Source: Polaromonas jejuensis NBRC 106434
GTDB taxonomy: Bacteria > Pseudomonadota > Gammaproteobacteria > Burkholderiales > Burkholderiaceae_C
Length of the DNA stretch: 64,000 nucleotides
NCBI RefSeq assembly: GCF_001598235.1
Contig: NZ_BCYO01000007.1
Location: 159,263-223,262 of the forward strand
Direction of reading: 5' to 3'
The notes beneath the pieces were generated by a model. That model was not told the origin of the DNA. It saw only the letters and a list, made by a program, of their open reading frames with translations, and made no database searches. This document shows, one piece after another, positions 54,755 to 64,000 of the stretch; positions within the stretch are counted from its first letter, which is position 1; the number at the start of each line of letters is the position of its first letter. The translations under genes were made by a program, and so were the position numbers.

Positions 54755-56014
54755 TTAGGCTCGCCGCGACACCGGGTAGGCCTTGATCATCCACAGATAC
54801 ATGGCAGCGCCCATCACCAGGGTCGAAGCGGCGATCTCCAGCGACAGCGTAAAACCCTCGCCCGCGCTGCGGGTGTGCCGCAGCAGCAGCGCCACCAGCG
54901 GCGGGCCCAGAATCTGTCCCACCCCGTAAGTGGCCGAGAGCAGCCCCATGAAGCTGGCGGCGGTGGCGGGGCGCAGGCGGCGCACCTCCTGCATCGCAAA
55001 AAAGGTGATGGCGGTGAAGGGCAAACCCAGCAGCAGGCTGCCTATGGCAAAGCCGGCCAGACTGGGACTCCACAGGCTGGCGGCAATGCCGAGCGCCTGC
55101 AAAAAGTAGGCGCCTGCCAGAAAATAGCGGAAATCCTTGTTGTGCGGAAAGCGGGTGGCCAGCAAGGCGCCCAGCATGACGCCCAGGCCGAAGATGGGCC
55201 AGAACATGTCCAGCCAGGCGGAGCCGGGCAGCGCCGCCCGGGCAATCACCGGCAAAAAGGTGGCCGTGATGATGTAGCCGAACCCCGCCAGGCCGTAGGC
55301 CAGGACGAAAGCGCTGATTTCCGCCTGGCCGTGCGGTGATGGGATTTCAGCCGTACCCGCCGCGGCACCCGGCGCACGCGTGCCCAGTGGCGTCAAATGC
55401 TCATCCCGGCCCTGCAGCGTGCGCCACACCAGGGCCGTGAGGGCAAAGGCCAGCACGCCAAAGATCAGCCAGCCCGTGGCCGCGGTCCAGTGCCAGGCCA
55501 CCATGCCGCTGGCAAACAGTCCGCTCATCACAATGCCTGCGCCGGGGCCCATATAGATGAAGCCGCCCATCGCCGGCACACCGAGCCTGGCCAGCCGCGA
55601 CAAACACCACCCCGAGGTGTACACAAACACCACCGCGCTCGTCACCCCGGCCACAAAGCGCAGCCCGGGCCAGGCCGCAGAAAACTGCCAGGCCATGGCC
55701 AGCGTCAACACGCCGGTGGCCAGCAAGCCCGCACGCACCATAGCCGAATAGGCCAGCAAGGGAAGCCGGCGAAACCGGGCCCATAGCCAGGGCTGCAGCG
55801 AGCACAGCAAGGCACCCAGCATGTAGCCAAAGTAGTTGGCGCTGGCCAGCCAGCTGGCACCGGGCAGATCGATCACGCCATCGCTCAGCATCATGGGCAG
55901 CAGCGGCGTGAAGGCAAAGCGGCCTATGCCCATGGCCACGGCCAGTGACACCAGCCCCGCCAGTGCGATGGCCCAGGGGCCTGGCGTTTTTTTTGTTTTC
56001 TCGCGTGAGGTCAT
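54755..56014 (-). CDS. YbfB/YjiJ-family MFS transporter
   Basis: A 419-residue 12-helix protein. Its start region LVSLAVAMGIGRFAFTPLLPMM is the hallmark of the YbfB/YjiJ family. No substrate is established to my knowledge. It lies 66 bp after the adenine-deaminase-like gene on the same strand and may be its operon member. Confidence 0.88.
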   Translation of the reverse strand: MTSREKTKKTPGPWAIALAGLVSLAVAMGIGRFAFTPLLPMMLSDGVIDLPGASWLASANYFGYMLGALLCSLQPWLWARFRRLPLLAYSAMVRAGLLATGVLTLAMAWQFSAAWPGLRFVAGVTSAVVFVYTSGWCLSRLARLGVPAMGGFIYMGPGAGIVMSGLFASGMVAWHWTAATGWLIFGVLAFALTALVWRTLQGRDEHLTPLGTRAPGAAAGTAEIPSPHGQAEISAFVLAYGLAGFGYIITATFLPVIARAALPGSAWLDMFWPIFGLGVMLGALLATRFPHNKDFRYFLAGAYFLQALGIAASLWSPSLAGFAIGSLLLGLPFTAITFFAMQEVRRLRPATAASFMGLLSATYGVGQILGPPLVALLLRHTRSAGEGFTLSLEIAASTLVMGAAMYLWMIKAYPVSRRA

Positions 56015-56080
56015 TGATGCACTACCCGCCTGTCCCGAAGATTCGGAGATGCCGCCATACGGCGGCGAAGCGCGCTGCGC

Positions 56081-58131
<2,051 letters not shown>

Positions 58132-58135
58132 TTCA

Positions 58136-58165
58136 CCAATAAAAAGAGCTGCACCAAGGCAGCTC
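58136..58165 (-). terminator. Rho-independent terminator after BMP binding protein
   Basis: Minus strand: GAGCTGC (58165-58159) and GCAGCTC (58152-58146) form a perfect 7-bp stem with a 6-nt loop, followed by TTTTTATT. It separates the transporter operon from the Rieske gene, only 5 bp before its start, so attenuation or partial read-through is possible. Confidence 0.75.
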
Positions 58166-58226
58166 CCATCGCGCCACCCTGGGGCGGCGCGGCGATCAGG
58201 TCACGCCGCGGCGGCATGACCGTGGA

Positions 58227-59381
58227 TCAGTTATTGCCCGGAACCTTGCCTTCCACGCCCTTGACGTAGGTTTTCAGGCCGCCCAGGAACTTGTCATCGG
58301 CGACCGTATCCTTGGCCACCAGCTCCTTGCCGGTGTTGTCCATGATCGGGCCTTTCCAGATGGCAAAGCTGCCGTCCTTCAGGCCGGCCTTGACTTCGTC
58401 AATGCGTTTTTTGGTTTCATCAGGCACGTCGGCGGCGATGGACACCAGGTCGATCGCGCCTTCCTTCACGCCCCACCAGGAGCCCGTGCCGCCGTTCCAT
58501 TTGCCTTCCAGCACCTCACCCACGGACTTGACATAGTAAGGTCCCCAGTTGATCACGGCAGAAGCCAGGTGGGCTTTCGGACCGTAGGCGGTCATGTCGG
58601 AGTCCCAGCCGAAGGCGCGCTTGCCCATTTTTTCGGCGGTCTGCAGCACGGCCGACGAGTCGGTGTTCTGGAACAGCACATCGGCACCGCCATTGATCAG
58701 CGCCGTGGCAGCCTCGGTTTCCTTGGGCGGGTTGAACCACTCGTTGACCCAGACCACCTTGGTCTTGATCTTGGGGTTGACCGACTGGGCGCCCAGCGTG
58801 AAGCTGTTGATGTTGCGCACCACTTCAGGAATCGGCACCGAGCCGACCACGCCCAGCGTGCCCGACTTGCTCATCTTGCCCGCCACCACGCCGGCCATGT
58901 AGGCGCCTTCGTAGGTGCGGCTGTCATAGGTGCGCAGGTTCCCGGCGGTCTTGTAGCCGGTGGCATGCTCGAACTTGACCTCCTTGGTGTCATTGGCGAC
59001 CTTGAGCATGGGCTCCATGTAGCCGAAGGTAGTGCCAAAGACCAGCTTGTTGCCCTGGCCGGCCAGGTCGCGGAGCACGCGCTCGGCATCGGCCGATTCA
59101 GGCACTTTTTCCACAAAGGTCGTGACCACCTTGTCGCCATAAGCGGCTTCAACCGCCTTGCGGCCGTTGTCGTGGGCAAAGGTCCAGCCACCGTCGCCCA
59201 CCGGGCCGACATAGGCAAAAGCCACTTTCAGCGGCTCGGGCTTGGCCGGAGCCGCTGCCGCAGGAGCGGCTGCCGGTGCCGGAGCCGCCTCCTCTTTTTT
59301 GCCGCAACCCACCAGGGCGGCGGCCGCCACCGCGGAGAGTGCTGCCAGCTTGAGCAGGGAGCGTTTTTGCAGGTCAGTCAT
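58227..59381 (-). CDS. BMP-family ABC transporter substrate-binding lipoprotein
   Basis: A 384-residue receptor of the PnrA/BMP family (purine nucleoside and related ligands). N-terminus KRSLLKLAALSAVAAAALVGC: lipobox Cys about residue 26, then an Ala/Pro/Glu-rich linker. The ligand domain starts PLKVAFAYVGPVGDGGWT. The start at 59381 is the internal ATG, since the upstream one adds a charged leader. Fourth gene of the ATPase-permease-permease-receptor operon; a terminator follows. Confidence 0.93.
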   Translation of the reverse strand: MTDLQKRSLLKLAALSAVAAAALVGCGKKEEAAPAPAAAPAAAAPAKPEPLKVAFAYVGPVGDGGWTFAHDNGRKAVEAAYGDKVVTTFVEKVPESADAERVLRDLAGQGNKLVFGTTFGYMEPMLKVANDTKEVKFEHATGYKTAGNLRTYDSRTYEGAYMAGVVAGKMSKSGTLGVVGSVPIPEVVRNINSFTLGAQSVNPKIKTKVVWVNEWFNPPKETEAATALINGGADVLFQNTDSSAVLQTAEKMGKRAFGWDSDMTAYGPKAHLASAVINWGPYYVKSVGEVLEGKWNGGTGSWWGVKEGAIDLVSIAADVPDETKKRIDEVKAGLKDGSFAIWKGPIMDNTGKELVAKDTVADDKFLGGLKTYVKGVEGKVPGNN

Positions 59382-59454
59382 GTCATCTCGCTTTCGTTCA
59401 AGGGTCAAGGAATCGGTGCTGGAGGAAGAAAGTCAAATTATGCGACCCGAAACA

Positions 59455-60375
59455 TCAGGCCCCGGGGTAAAACGGCTTGCCAATCGAGCTGGGCATGTTC
59501 ACGCGTATCCACAGCGGGTTGCGCGAGATCAGCACCAGCACCACGATGGTGGCCAGGTAAGGCAGCATGGTCAAAAACTGGCTGGGCACATTCACGCCCA
59601 GACCCTGCAGATGGAACTGCAGCATGGTCACGCCGCCAAACAGGTAGGCACCCAGCAAGACCCGGGCCGGCCGCCAGGTGGCAAAGGTGGTGAGGGCCAG
59701 CGCAATCCAGCCTTTGCCGGCAATCATGCCCTCGACCCAGAGCGGCGTGTACACCACCGACACATAGGCCCCCGCCAAGCCGCACAGCGCCCCGCCCGCC
59801 ACCACGGCCGCCAGCCGGATGCGCCGCACCGGATAGCCCAGCGCATGGGCCGACTCGGGGCTTTCGCCGACCGAGCGCAGCACCAGCCCCGCCCGCGTGC
59901 GGTATAAAAACCAGATCAGCGCCAGCGTCAATCCCATCGCGATATAGACCATGGGATGCTGGCGGAACAGCGCCGGGCCAAAGAAAGGAATATCACCCAG
60001 GAACGGAATGGGGTGCTGCGACTGCTCGGGCAGCTTTTCCTGCACGTACTTGATGCCCGCAAACGCCGAGAAGCCCGCGCCGAAAAGGCTCAGGGCCAGC
60101 CCGGTGGCGTACTGGTTGGTGTTGAGCCAGATCACCAGCACGCCGAAACCGGCGGCCAGCAACGCGCCCGCCGCCATGCCGGCCGCAAAGCCCAGCCAGC
60201 TGTTGCCGGTGTGCACCACGGTGGCAAAGCCGGCAATGGCGGCGCACAGCATCATGCCCTCGGCGCCCAGGTTCACGATGCCGGCTTTTTCGTTGATCAG
60301 CAGGCCCAGCGCGGCAATGACCAGCACGGTGCCGGCGCTCAGGGTCGCCGCCACCAGCAAAGCGGTGGAATCCAT
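59455..60375 (-). CDS. ABC transporter permease (nucleoside/BMP type, NupQ-like)
   Basis: A 306-residue inner-membrane permease with about 8-9 helices, of the BPD_transp_2 family. INEKAGIVNLGAEGMM near the N-terminus is the characteristic motif of the second permease of BMP systems. Start codon shares one base with the stop of the preceding permease (TGATG), so they are coupled. Confidence 0.92.
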   Translation of the reverse strand: MDSTALLVAATLSAGTVLVIAALGLLINEKAGIVNLGAEGMMLCAAIAGFATVVHTGNSWLGFAAGMAAGALLAAGFGVLVIWLNTNQYATGLALSLFGAGFSAFAGIKYVQEKLPEQSQHPIPFLGDIPFFGPALFRQHPMVYIAMGLTLALIWFLYRTRAGLVLRSVGESPESAHALGYPVRRIRLAAVVAGGALCGLAGAYVSVVYTPLWVEGMIAGKGWIALALTTFATWRPARVLLGAYLFGGVTMLQFHLQGLGVNVPSQFLTMLPYLATIVVLVLISRNPLWIRVNMPSSIGKPFYPGA

Positions 60376-61472
60376 CAGTGCGCTCCTTTCACAGACGCCG
60401 CCATCGTGCTGACGCGCGATTTGAATATTTTGAGGCGGTAGGCAATCAGGGTGTCGCAGGCCAGCAGATTGAACAGCAGCAGGCCCTGGAACACGCCGGT
60501 GAGCGACTTGGGCAGGCCCAGGCGCGACTGTGCCAGCTCGCCGCCGATATAGAACATGCTCATCAGGAGGGCGGAAAACACCATGCCCACCGGATGCAGC
60601 CGCCCGACAAAGGCGACGATGATGGCGGCAAAACCGTAACCGGCCGGCACGTAGGGCGTGAGCTGGCCAATCGGGCCGGCCACCTCCAGCGCCCCGGCCA
60701 GACCCGCCGCCCCGCCGGACACCAGCAGCGCCACCCACAAGGCGCGGCGCGAGGAAAAGCCCGCGTAGCGTGCCGCGGCCGGCGCCAGGCCGCTGACCTC
60801 TTGCCGGAATCCGGCGTAGGTCCTGAACAGAAACAGCCACAGCCCGGCCACGCCGAGCAGGCCCAGCACAATGCCGATGTTGACGCGCGAGCCCTGCATC
60901 AGGCGCGGGATCTGGGTGACGGCCTCAAAGGTCTTGGTTTGCGGAAAGTTGTAGCCGTTGGGGTCTTTCCAGGGGCCAAACACCAGGTAGCTGAGCACCA
61001 TGTCGGCCACATAGACCAGCATCAGGCTGACCAGAATCTCATTGGCATTGAAGCGGTCGCGCAGCAGCGCCGTGATACCGCCCCACGCCATGCCGCCCAG
61101 CACGCCGGCCAGCAAAACCACCGGCATGATCCAGGCCCCGGTGGTTTTGTCGGCCAGCAGGGCCACGCCACCGGCCGCGAGAGCGCCCATGACATATTGC
61201 CCTTCGGCGCCGATGTTCCAGACATTGGAGCGAAAGCACACGGCCAGGCCCAGCGCAATGATGAGCAGGGGCGTGGCCTTGACCAGCAGCTCGCCGAGCG
61301 CATACGGTGACTTGATGGGTTCCCAGAAAAACACCTGCAGGCCCTTGACCGGGTCCTTGCCCAGCGCCAGGAACAAGCCCATGCCGATCGCCACCGTGAT
61401 CAACAGCGCCAGCAGGGGCGAAGCGTAGCTCCAGAAGGAGGAGGCCTGGGGCCGGACTTCAAGCTGCGGCAT
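60375..61472 (-). CDS. ABC transporter permease (nucleoside/BMP type, NupP-like)
   Basis: A 365-residue permease, BPD_transp_2 family, with FRSNVWNIGAEGQYVMGAL as signature. The start at 61472 has GGAGGTG upstream and overlaps the ATPase gene by 14 bp. It forms the heterodimeric channel with the following permease. Confidence 0.92.
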   Translation of the reverse strand: MPQLEVRPQASSFWSYASPLLALLITVAIGMGLFLALGKDPVKGLQVFFWEPIKSPYALGELLVKATPLLIIALGLAVCFRSNVWNIGAEGQYVMGALAAGGVALLADKTTGAWIMPVVLLAGVLGGMAWGGITALLRDRFNANEILVSLMLVYVADMVLSYLVFGPWKDPNGYNFPQTKTFEAVTQIPRLMQGSRVNIGIVLGLLGVAGLWLFLFRTYAGFRQEVSGLAPAAARYAGFSSRRALWVALLVSGGAAGLAGALEVAGPIGQLTPYVPAGYGFAAIIVAFVGRLHPVGMVFSALLMSMFYIGGELAQSRLGLPKSLTGVFQGLLLFNLLACDTLIAYRLKIFKSRVSTMAASVKGAH

Positions 61473-63030
61473 GTTGCACCTCCGATGCCTTGCCCGGCTG
61501 CGCCCACAGGCCACTCATCCACTGACCGACCAGCGCCACCGTGGCTTCCGCGCGCGGCAGCGAGGGCGAGAGCTGGCCCTTGGCCATCACATAGAGGCGA
61601 TCGCAAATTTCAAACAGCTCTTCGAGCTCTTCGCTCACCACCAGCACGGCGCAGCCGGCGTCGCGCAGCTTGAGCAGCTCGCCGCGAATCTGCGTGGCCG
61701 CGCCCACGTCCACTCCCCAGGTGGGCTGCGAGACGATCAGCAGCGTCGGGGCCGCGTCGATTTCGCGGCCCATGATGAATTTCTGCAGGTTGCCGCCCGA
61801 CAGGGACTTGGCCGCCGCCTGCGGCCCACCGGCCTTGACCTTGTAGCGTGCAATGATCTGCGCGGCCTGGGCCTGCAGCGCCCCGCCCTTCAGCCAGCCG
61901 CTGGTGCCCACGGCTTGCTTGCGCGTGAGCAGCAGGTTGCGGGCCAGCGACAGCGAAGGCACGGCGCCGCGCCCCAGGCGCTCTTCGGGCACAAAGTGCA
62001 GGCCCAGCGCACGCCGGCGGCCCGGACTCAGCTTGCCCGCCGCCTGGCCCCTGACGCTGATGGCCGCGGCGGCCGTCCGGGTATCCTCGCCCGACAGCGC
62101 ATACAGCAACTCTTTCTGGCCGTTGCCCGAAACCCCGGCAATGCCCACCACCTCACCGGCACGCACCTGCAGTGCCACCTGGTGCAAATCGACGCCAAAC
62201 TGCTCGTCCCGGGCCAGATCCAGCCGGTGCACGTCGAGCACCACCTCGCCCGCATGGGCCGCGCGGTGCTCCAGCGCCGGTGGCTCGGCCCCGATCATGA
62301 GGCGGCTCAGGGAGGCGTTGGACTCCTGGCGCGGATCGCATTCACCGGATACCTTTCCGCCGCGTAAAACGGTACAAGCGGTGCAGAGTGCGCGGATTTC
62401 ATGCAGCTTGTGGCTGATGTACAGAATGCTGCAGCCCTGGCCGGCGAGCTGGCGCAAGGTGACAAACAGGTTCTCCACCGCCTGCGGCGTCAGCACCGAG
62501 GTCGGCTCGTCCAGGATCAAAAGCTTGGGATGGGTCAGCAGCGCCCGCACGATCTCCACGCGCTGGCGCTCGCCCACGCTCAGCGTGTGCACCGGCCGCG
62601 TCGGGTCCAGCTGCAGGCCATAGGCCTCGGTGGTCTGCATGATGCGCTGGGACACCTCGGCCAGACTCAGGCGCTTGCTCAGGCCGAGCCAGACGTTTTC
62701 GGCCACCGTCAGGGTGTCGAACAGGCTGAAGTGCTGGAACACCATGCTGATGCCCAGCGCCCGCGCCTCGTGCGGGTTGCGCACCACCACCGGCTGGCCG
62801 TCCACGGCCACGCTGCCGGCGTCGGGCTTGACCGCGCCGTAGATGATTTTCATCAGCGTGGACTTGCCGGCGCCGTTCTCGCCGAGCACGGCGTGAATTT
62901 CACCGGGCTGCACGGCCAGCGCGATCTCGCTGTTGGCCACCACGCCCGGGTAGCGCTTGGTGATGCCCGACAGCTGCAGCCGCAGCGGCGCGGCGGCGGG
63001 CTTGTCGGTCAGGGAGGAGAAAGCGGTCAT
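61459..63030 (-). CDS. ABC transporter ATP-binding protein, duplicated domains (NupO-like)
   Basis: A 523-residue protein with two ABC domains in tandem, as in sugar and nucleoside importers. First domain: Walker A GENGAGKST (about 50-58), signature LSVGERQRVEI, Walker B LLILDEPTSVL. Second domain: degenerate Walker A region GVSGNGQKELL, signature LSGGNLQKFIMGRE, Walker B region LLIVSQPTWGVD with Ser-Gln in place of Asp-Glu. First gene of the operon after the LysR gene; the substrate is probably a nucleoside or purine base. Confidence 0.93.
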   Translation of the reverse strand: MTAFSSLTDKPAAAPLRLQLSGITKRYPGVVANSEIALAVQPGEIHAVLGENGAGKSTLMKIIYGAVKPDAGSVAVDGQPVVVRNPHEARALGISMVFQHFSLFDTLTVAENVWLGLSKRLSLAEVSQRIMQTTEAYGLQLDPTRPVHTLSVGERQRVEIVRALLTHPKLLILDEPTSVLTPQAVENLFVTLRQLAGQGCSILYISHKLHEIRALCTACTVLRGGKVSGECDPRQESNASLSRLMIGAEPPALEHRAAHAGEVVLDVHRLDLARDEQFGVDLHQVALQVRAGEVVGIAGVSGNGQKELLYALSGEDTRTAAAAISVRGQAAGKLSPGRRRALGLHFVPEERLGRGAVPSLSLARNLLLTRKQAVGTSGWLKGGALQAQAAQIIARYKVKAGGPQAAAKSLSGGNLQKFIMGREIDAAPTLLIVSQPTWGVDVGAATQIRGELLKLRDAGCAVLVVSEELEELFEICDRLYVMAKGQLSPSLPRAEATVALVGQWMSGLWAQPGKASEVQHAAA

Positions 63031-63060
63031 GGTCTCTGGAATTCCGGAAATTTATGGTGT

Positions 63061-63114
63061 TTCAGGCTTCCTGCCCTTTATAAACGGGTACAGGCAGCTA
63101 TTCTTTTCGGAGCA
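63061..63114 (-). repeat. Dispersed GCT..ATAGCT palindromic repeat, copy 7
   Basis: Minus strand: TGCTCCGAAAAGAATAGCTG, then CCTGTACCCG and a tail AAAGGGCAGGAAGCC. It overlaps the last codons of the LysR gene and fills the gap to the ATPase gene. Confidence 0.6.
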
Positions 63115-64000
63115 TGGAGGCCACGGACTTGACCCGGTCACGCAGCCACCTGGCCGCATTGGACGCGTGGGTACGTTCGTGCCAGAGCTGGTAATACATC
63201 ATGCGGGGAAATTCAATGGGGCAAGGCAGTATTTTCACCGCTAACCGGCCCGAAAAACGCTCGCAGTACTGGCGGCCGGTGGTCATCACCAGCAAGCTTG
63301 ATGCCACCATGGAGGGCATCAGCCCAAAATGCGGGCAGCGCACCGTGATATTGCGCGCCAGACCCAGGCTGTCGAGGTGCTCGTCGATCACGCCCTTGGC
63401 ACCCGGGTGCGTGGCCGTGGGCGCGATGTGCTCGGCCTCCAGCCAGCCCTGACGGTCCCAGCCACGGCGCACGGCCGGGTGGTTTTCGGCCACCAGGCAC
63501 ACCACCTCGTCGCCAAAGAGACGCGCCATGTGCAGATCGTCGGGCGGCGCCGCCCAATTGCCGATCACGATGTCCACCTGCCCCTGCGCCAGCTGGGCGC
63601 GGTAGTCGGATTCGGCCGACAGCGGATGGATTTCAACATGGCAATGCGGCGCCTGGCTCTTGATCTGTGCGACCAGCTGCGGCAAAAACAGGGGGTCGAG
63701 GTAATCGCTGGCCGCCAGGCGGAAAGTGGTCTGGGCCGTGGCGGGGTCAAAGCCCCGGGCATCGCTGAACAGCATGCCGGCCGCACGCAGGATGCTGGCC
63801 GAGGGTTCGATCATGCGCAGGCCGGCGTCTGTGGGCACCATGCCGGCGCCCGAACGCACCAGGATAGGATCACCCGCGAGACCGCGCAGGCGCTTGAGCG
63901 CCGCGCTGACGGCGGGTTGGTACATTCCCAGGCGGATGGCGGCGCGTGATACGCTGCGTTCGGTGAGCACGGTGTTCAAGACCCTGATGAGATGGAGGTC
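63098..64000 (-). CDS. LysR-family regulator, 5' end outside window
   Basis: At least 300 codons of a LysR-type protein. The visible start DLHLIRVLNTVLTERSVSRAA is already inside the helix-turn-helix, so a few N-terminal codons lie beyond 64000; a TTG at 63979 is not the true start. Effector domain from about 95 residues on (FRLAASDYLDPLFLPQLV). The C-terminal YQLWHERTHASNAARWLRD is typical of the NodD/NahR-like subgroup. It precedes the nucleoside transporter operon by 67 bp on the same strand and may control it. Confidence 0.9.
   Translation of the reverse strand, partial: DLHLIRVLNTVLTERSVSRAAIRLGMYQPAVSAALKRLRGLAGDPILVRSGAGMVPTDAGLRMIEPSASILRAAGMLFSDARGFDPATAQTTFRLAASDYLDPLFLPQLVAQIKSQAPHCHVEIHPLSAESDYRAQLAQGQVDIVIGNWAAPPDDLHMARLFGDEVVCLVAENHPAVRRGWDRQGWLEAEHIAPTATHPGAKGVIDEHLDSLGLARNITVRCPHFGLMPSMVASSLLVMTTGRQYCERFSGRLAVKILPCPIEFPRMMYYQLWHERTHASNAARWLRDRVKSVASMLRKE

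Overview
The window is high-GC DNA from what looks like a betaproteobacterium of the Comamonadaceae, probably Polaromonas or a close relative. This is inferred from gene content (Bug/TctC-type binding protein, class A acid phosphatase, IorAB-type molybdenum hydroxylase, TPS/FHA adhesin) and from a short dispersed GCTAT…ATAGCT palindrome of a kind I associate with that family. No rRNA is present and there is one tRNA. About 60 genes or gene remnants can be supported.

Left chromosomal block (1-14220): a secreted acid phosphatase, a LysR regulator and an AfuABC/PgtC-like ABC importer all lie on the minus strand. Next come an acyl-CoA synthetase with a probable TTG start and, almost touching it on the other strand, an alpha/beta hydrolase. 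These are followed by prfB with its programmed +1 frameshift, pepN, fbp and tRNA-Thr(CGT), whose TATAAT box overlaps the fbp stop codon.

Patchwork block (14170-32700): immediately after the tRNA are debris genes (a truncated AAA-type gene fused to an IS3 transposase remnant, and a broken GMC oxidoreductase) around an intact molybdenum-hydroxylase module (diheme cytochrome, 2Fe-2S subunit, molybdopterin subunit). A compact nine-gene, MarR-associated CoA-thioester catabolic operon follows (19941-28406). Its lyase lacks the usual catalytic cysteine and one of its two hydratase-fold proteins lacks a catalytic glutamate, so the substrate is not obvious. Then come an orphan antitoxin, remnants of Tn3 and SRAP genes, a 38-residue membrane protein, and an intact AbiEi/AbiEii type IV toxin-antitoxin pair with a possibly leaderless promoter.

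Surface-protein island (32375-37825): a two-partner secretion pair (FhaC-like TpsB, 814-residue FHA-like TpsA), a FecR-domain protein and a small secreted protein are bracketed by imperfect 26-bp direct repeats.

Right chromosomal block (37788-64000): CNNM/CorC transporter, apaH, RhlE-type helicase, zinc metallopeptidase, lipoprotein, pyroglutamyl peptidase, dcd, guanine deaminase, queD/queE, an orphan BMP-family binding protein, a LysR-controlled L-rhamnonate-type sugar-acid module (dehydratase, MFS transporter, SDR, FAH hydrolase), a YbfB-type MFS protein, and a nucleobase region. The last joins a BMP-type ABC importer, a Rieske oxygenase and an adenine-deaminase-like enzyme. The window ends inside a LysR gene.

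The most interesting items are the unknown CoA operon with its altered active sites and a 40-bp promoter dyad, the Rieske oxygenase in a purine salvage setting, the repeat-flanked TPS/FecR island, and dispersed repeats inserted in frame into coding sequences.
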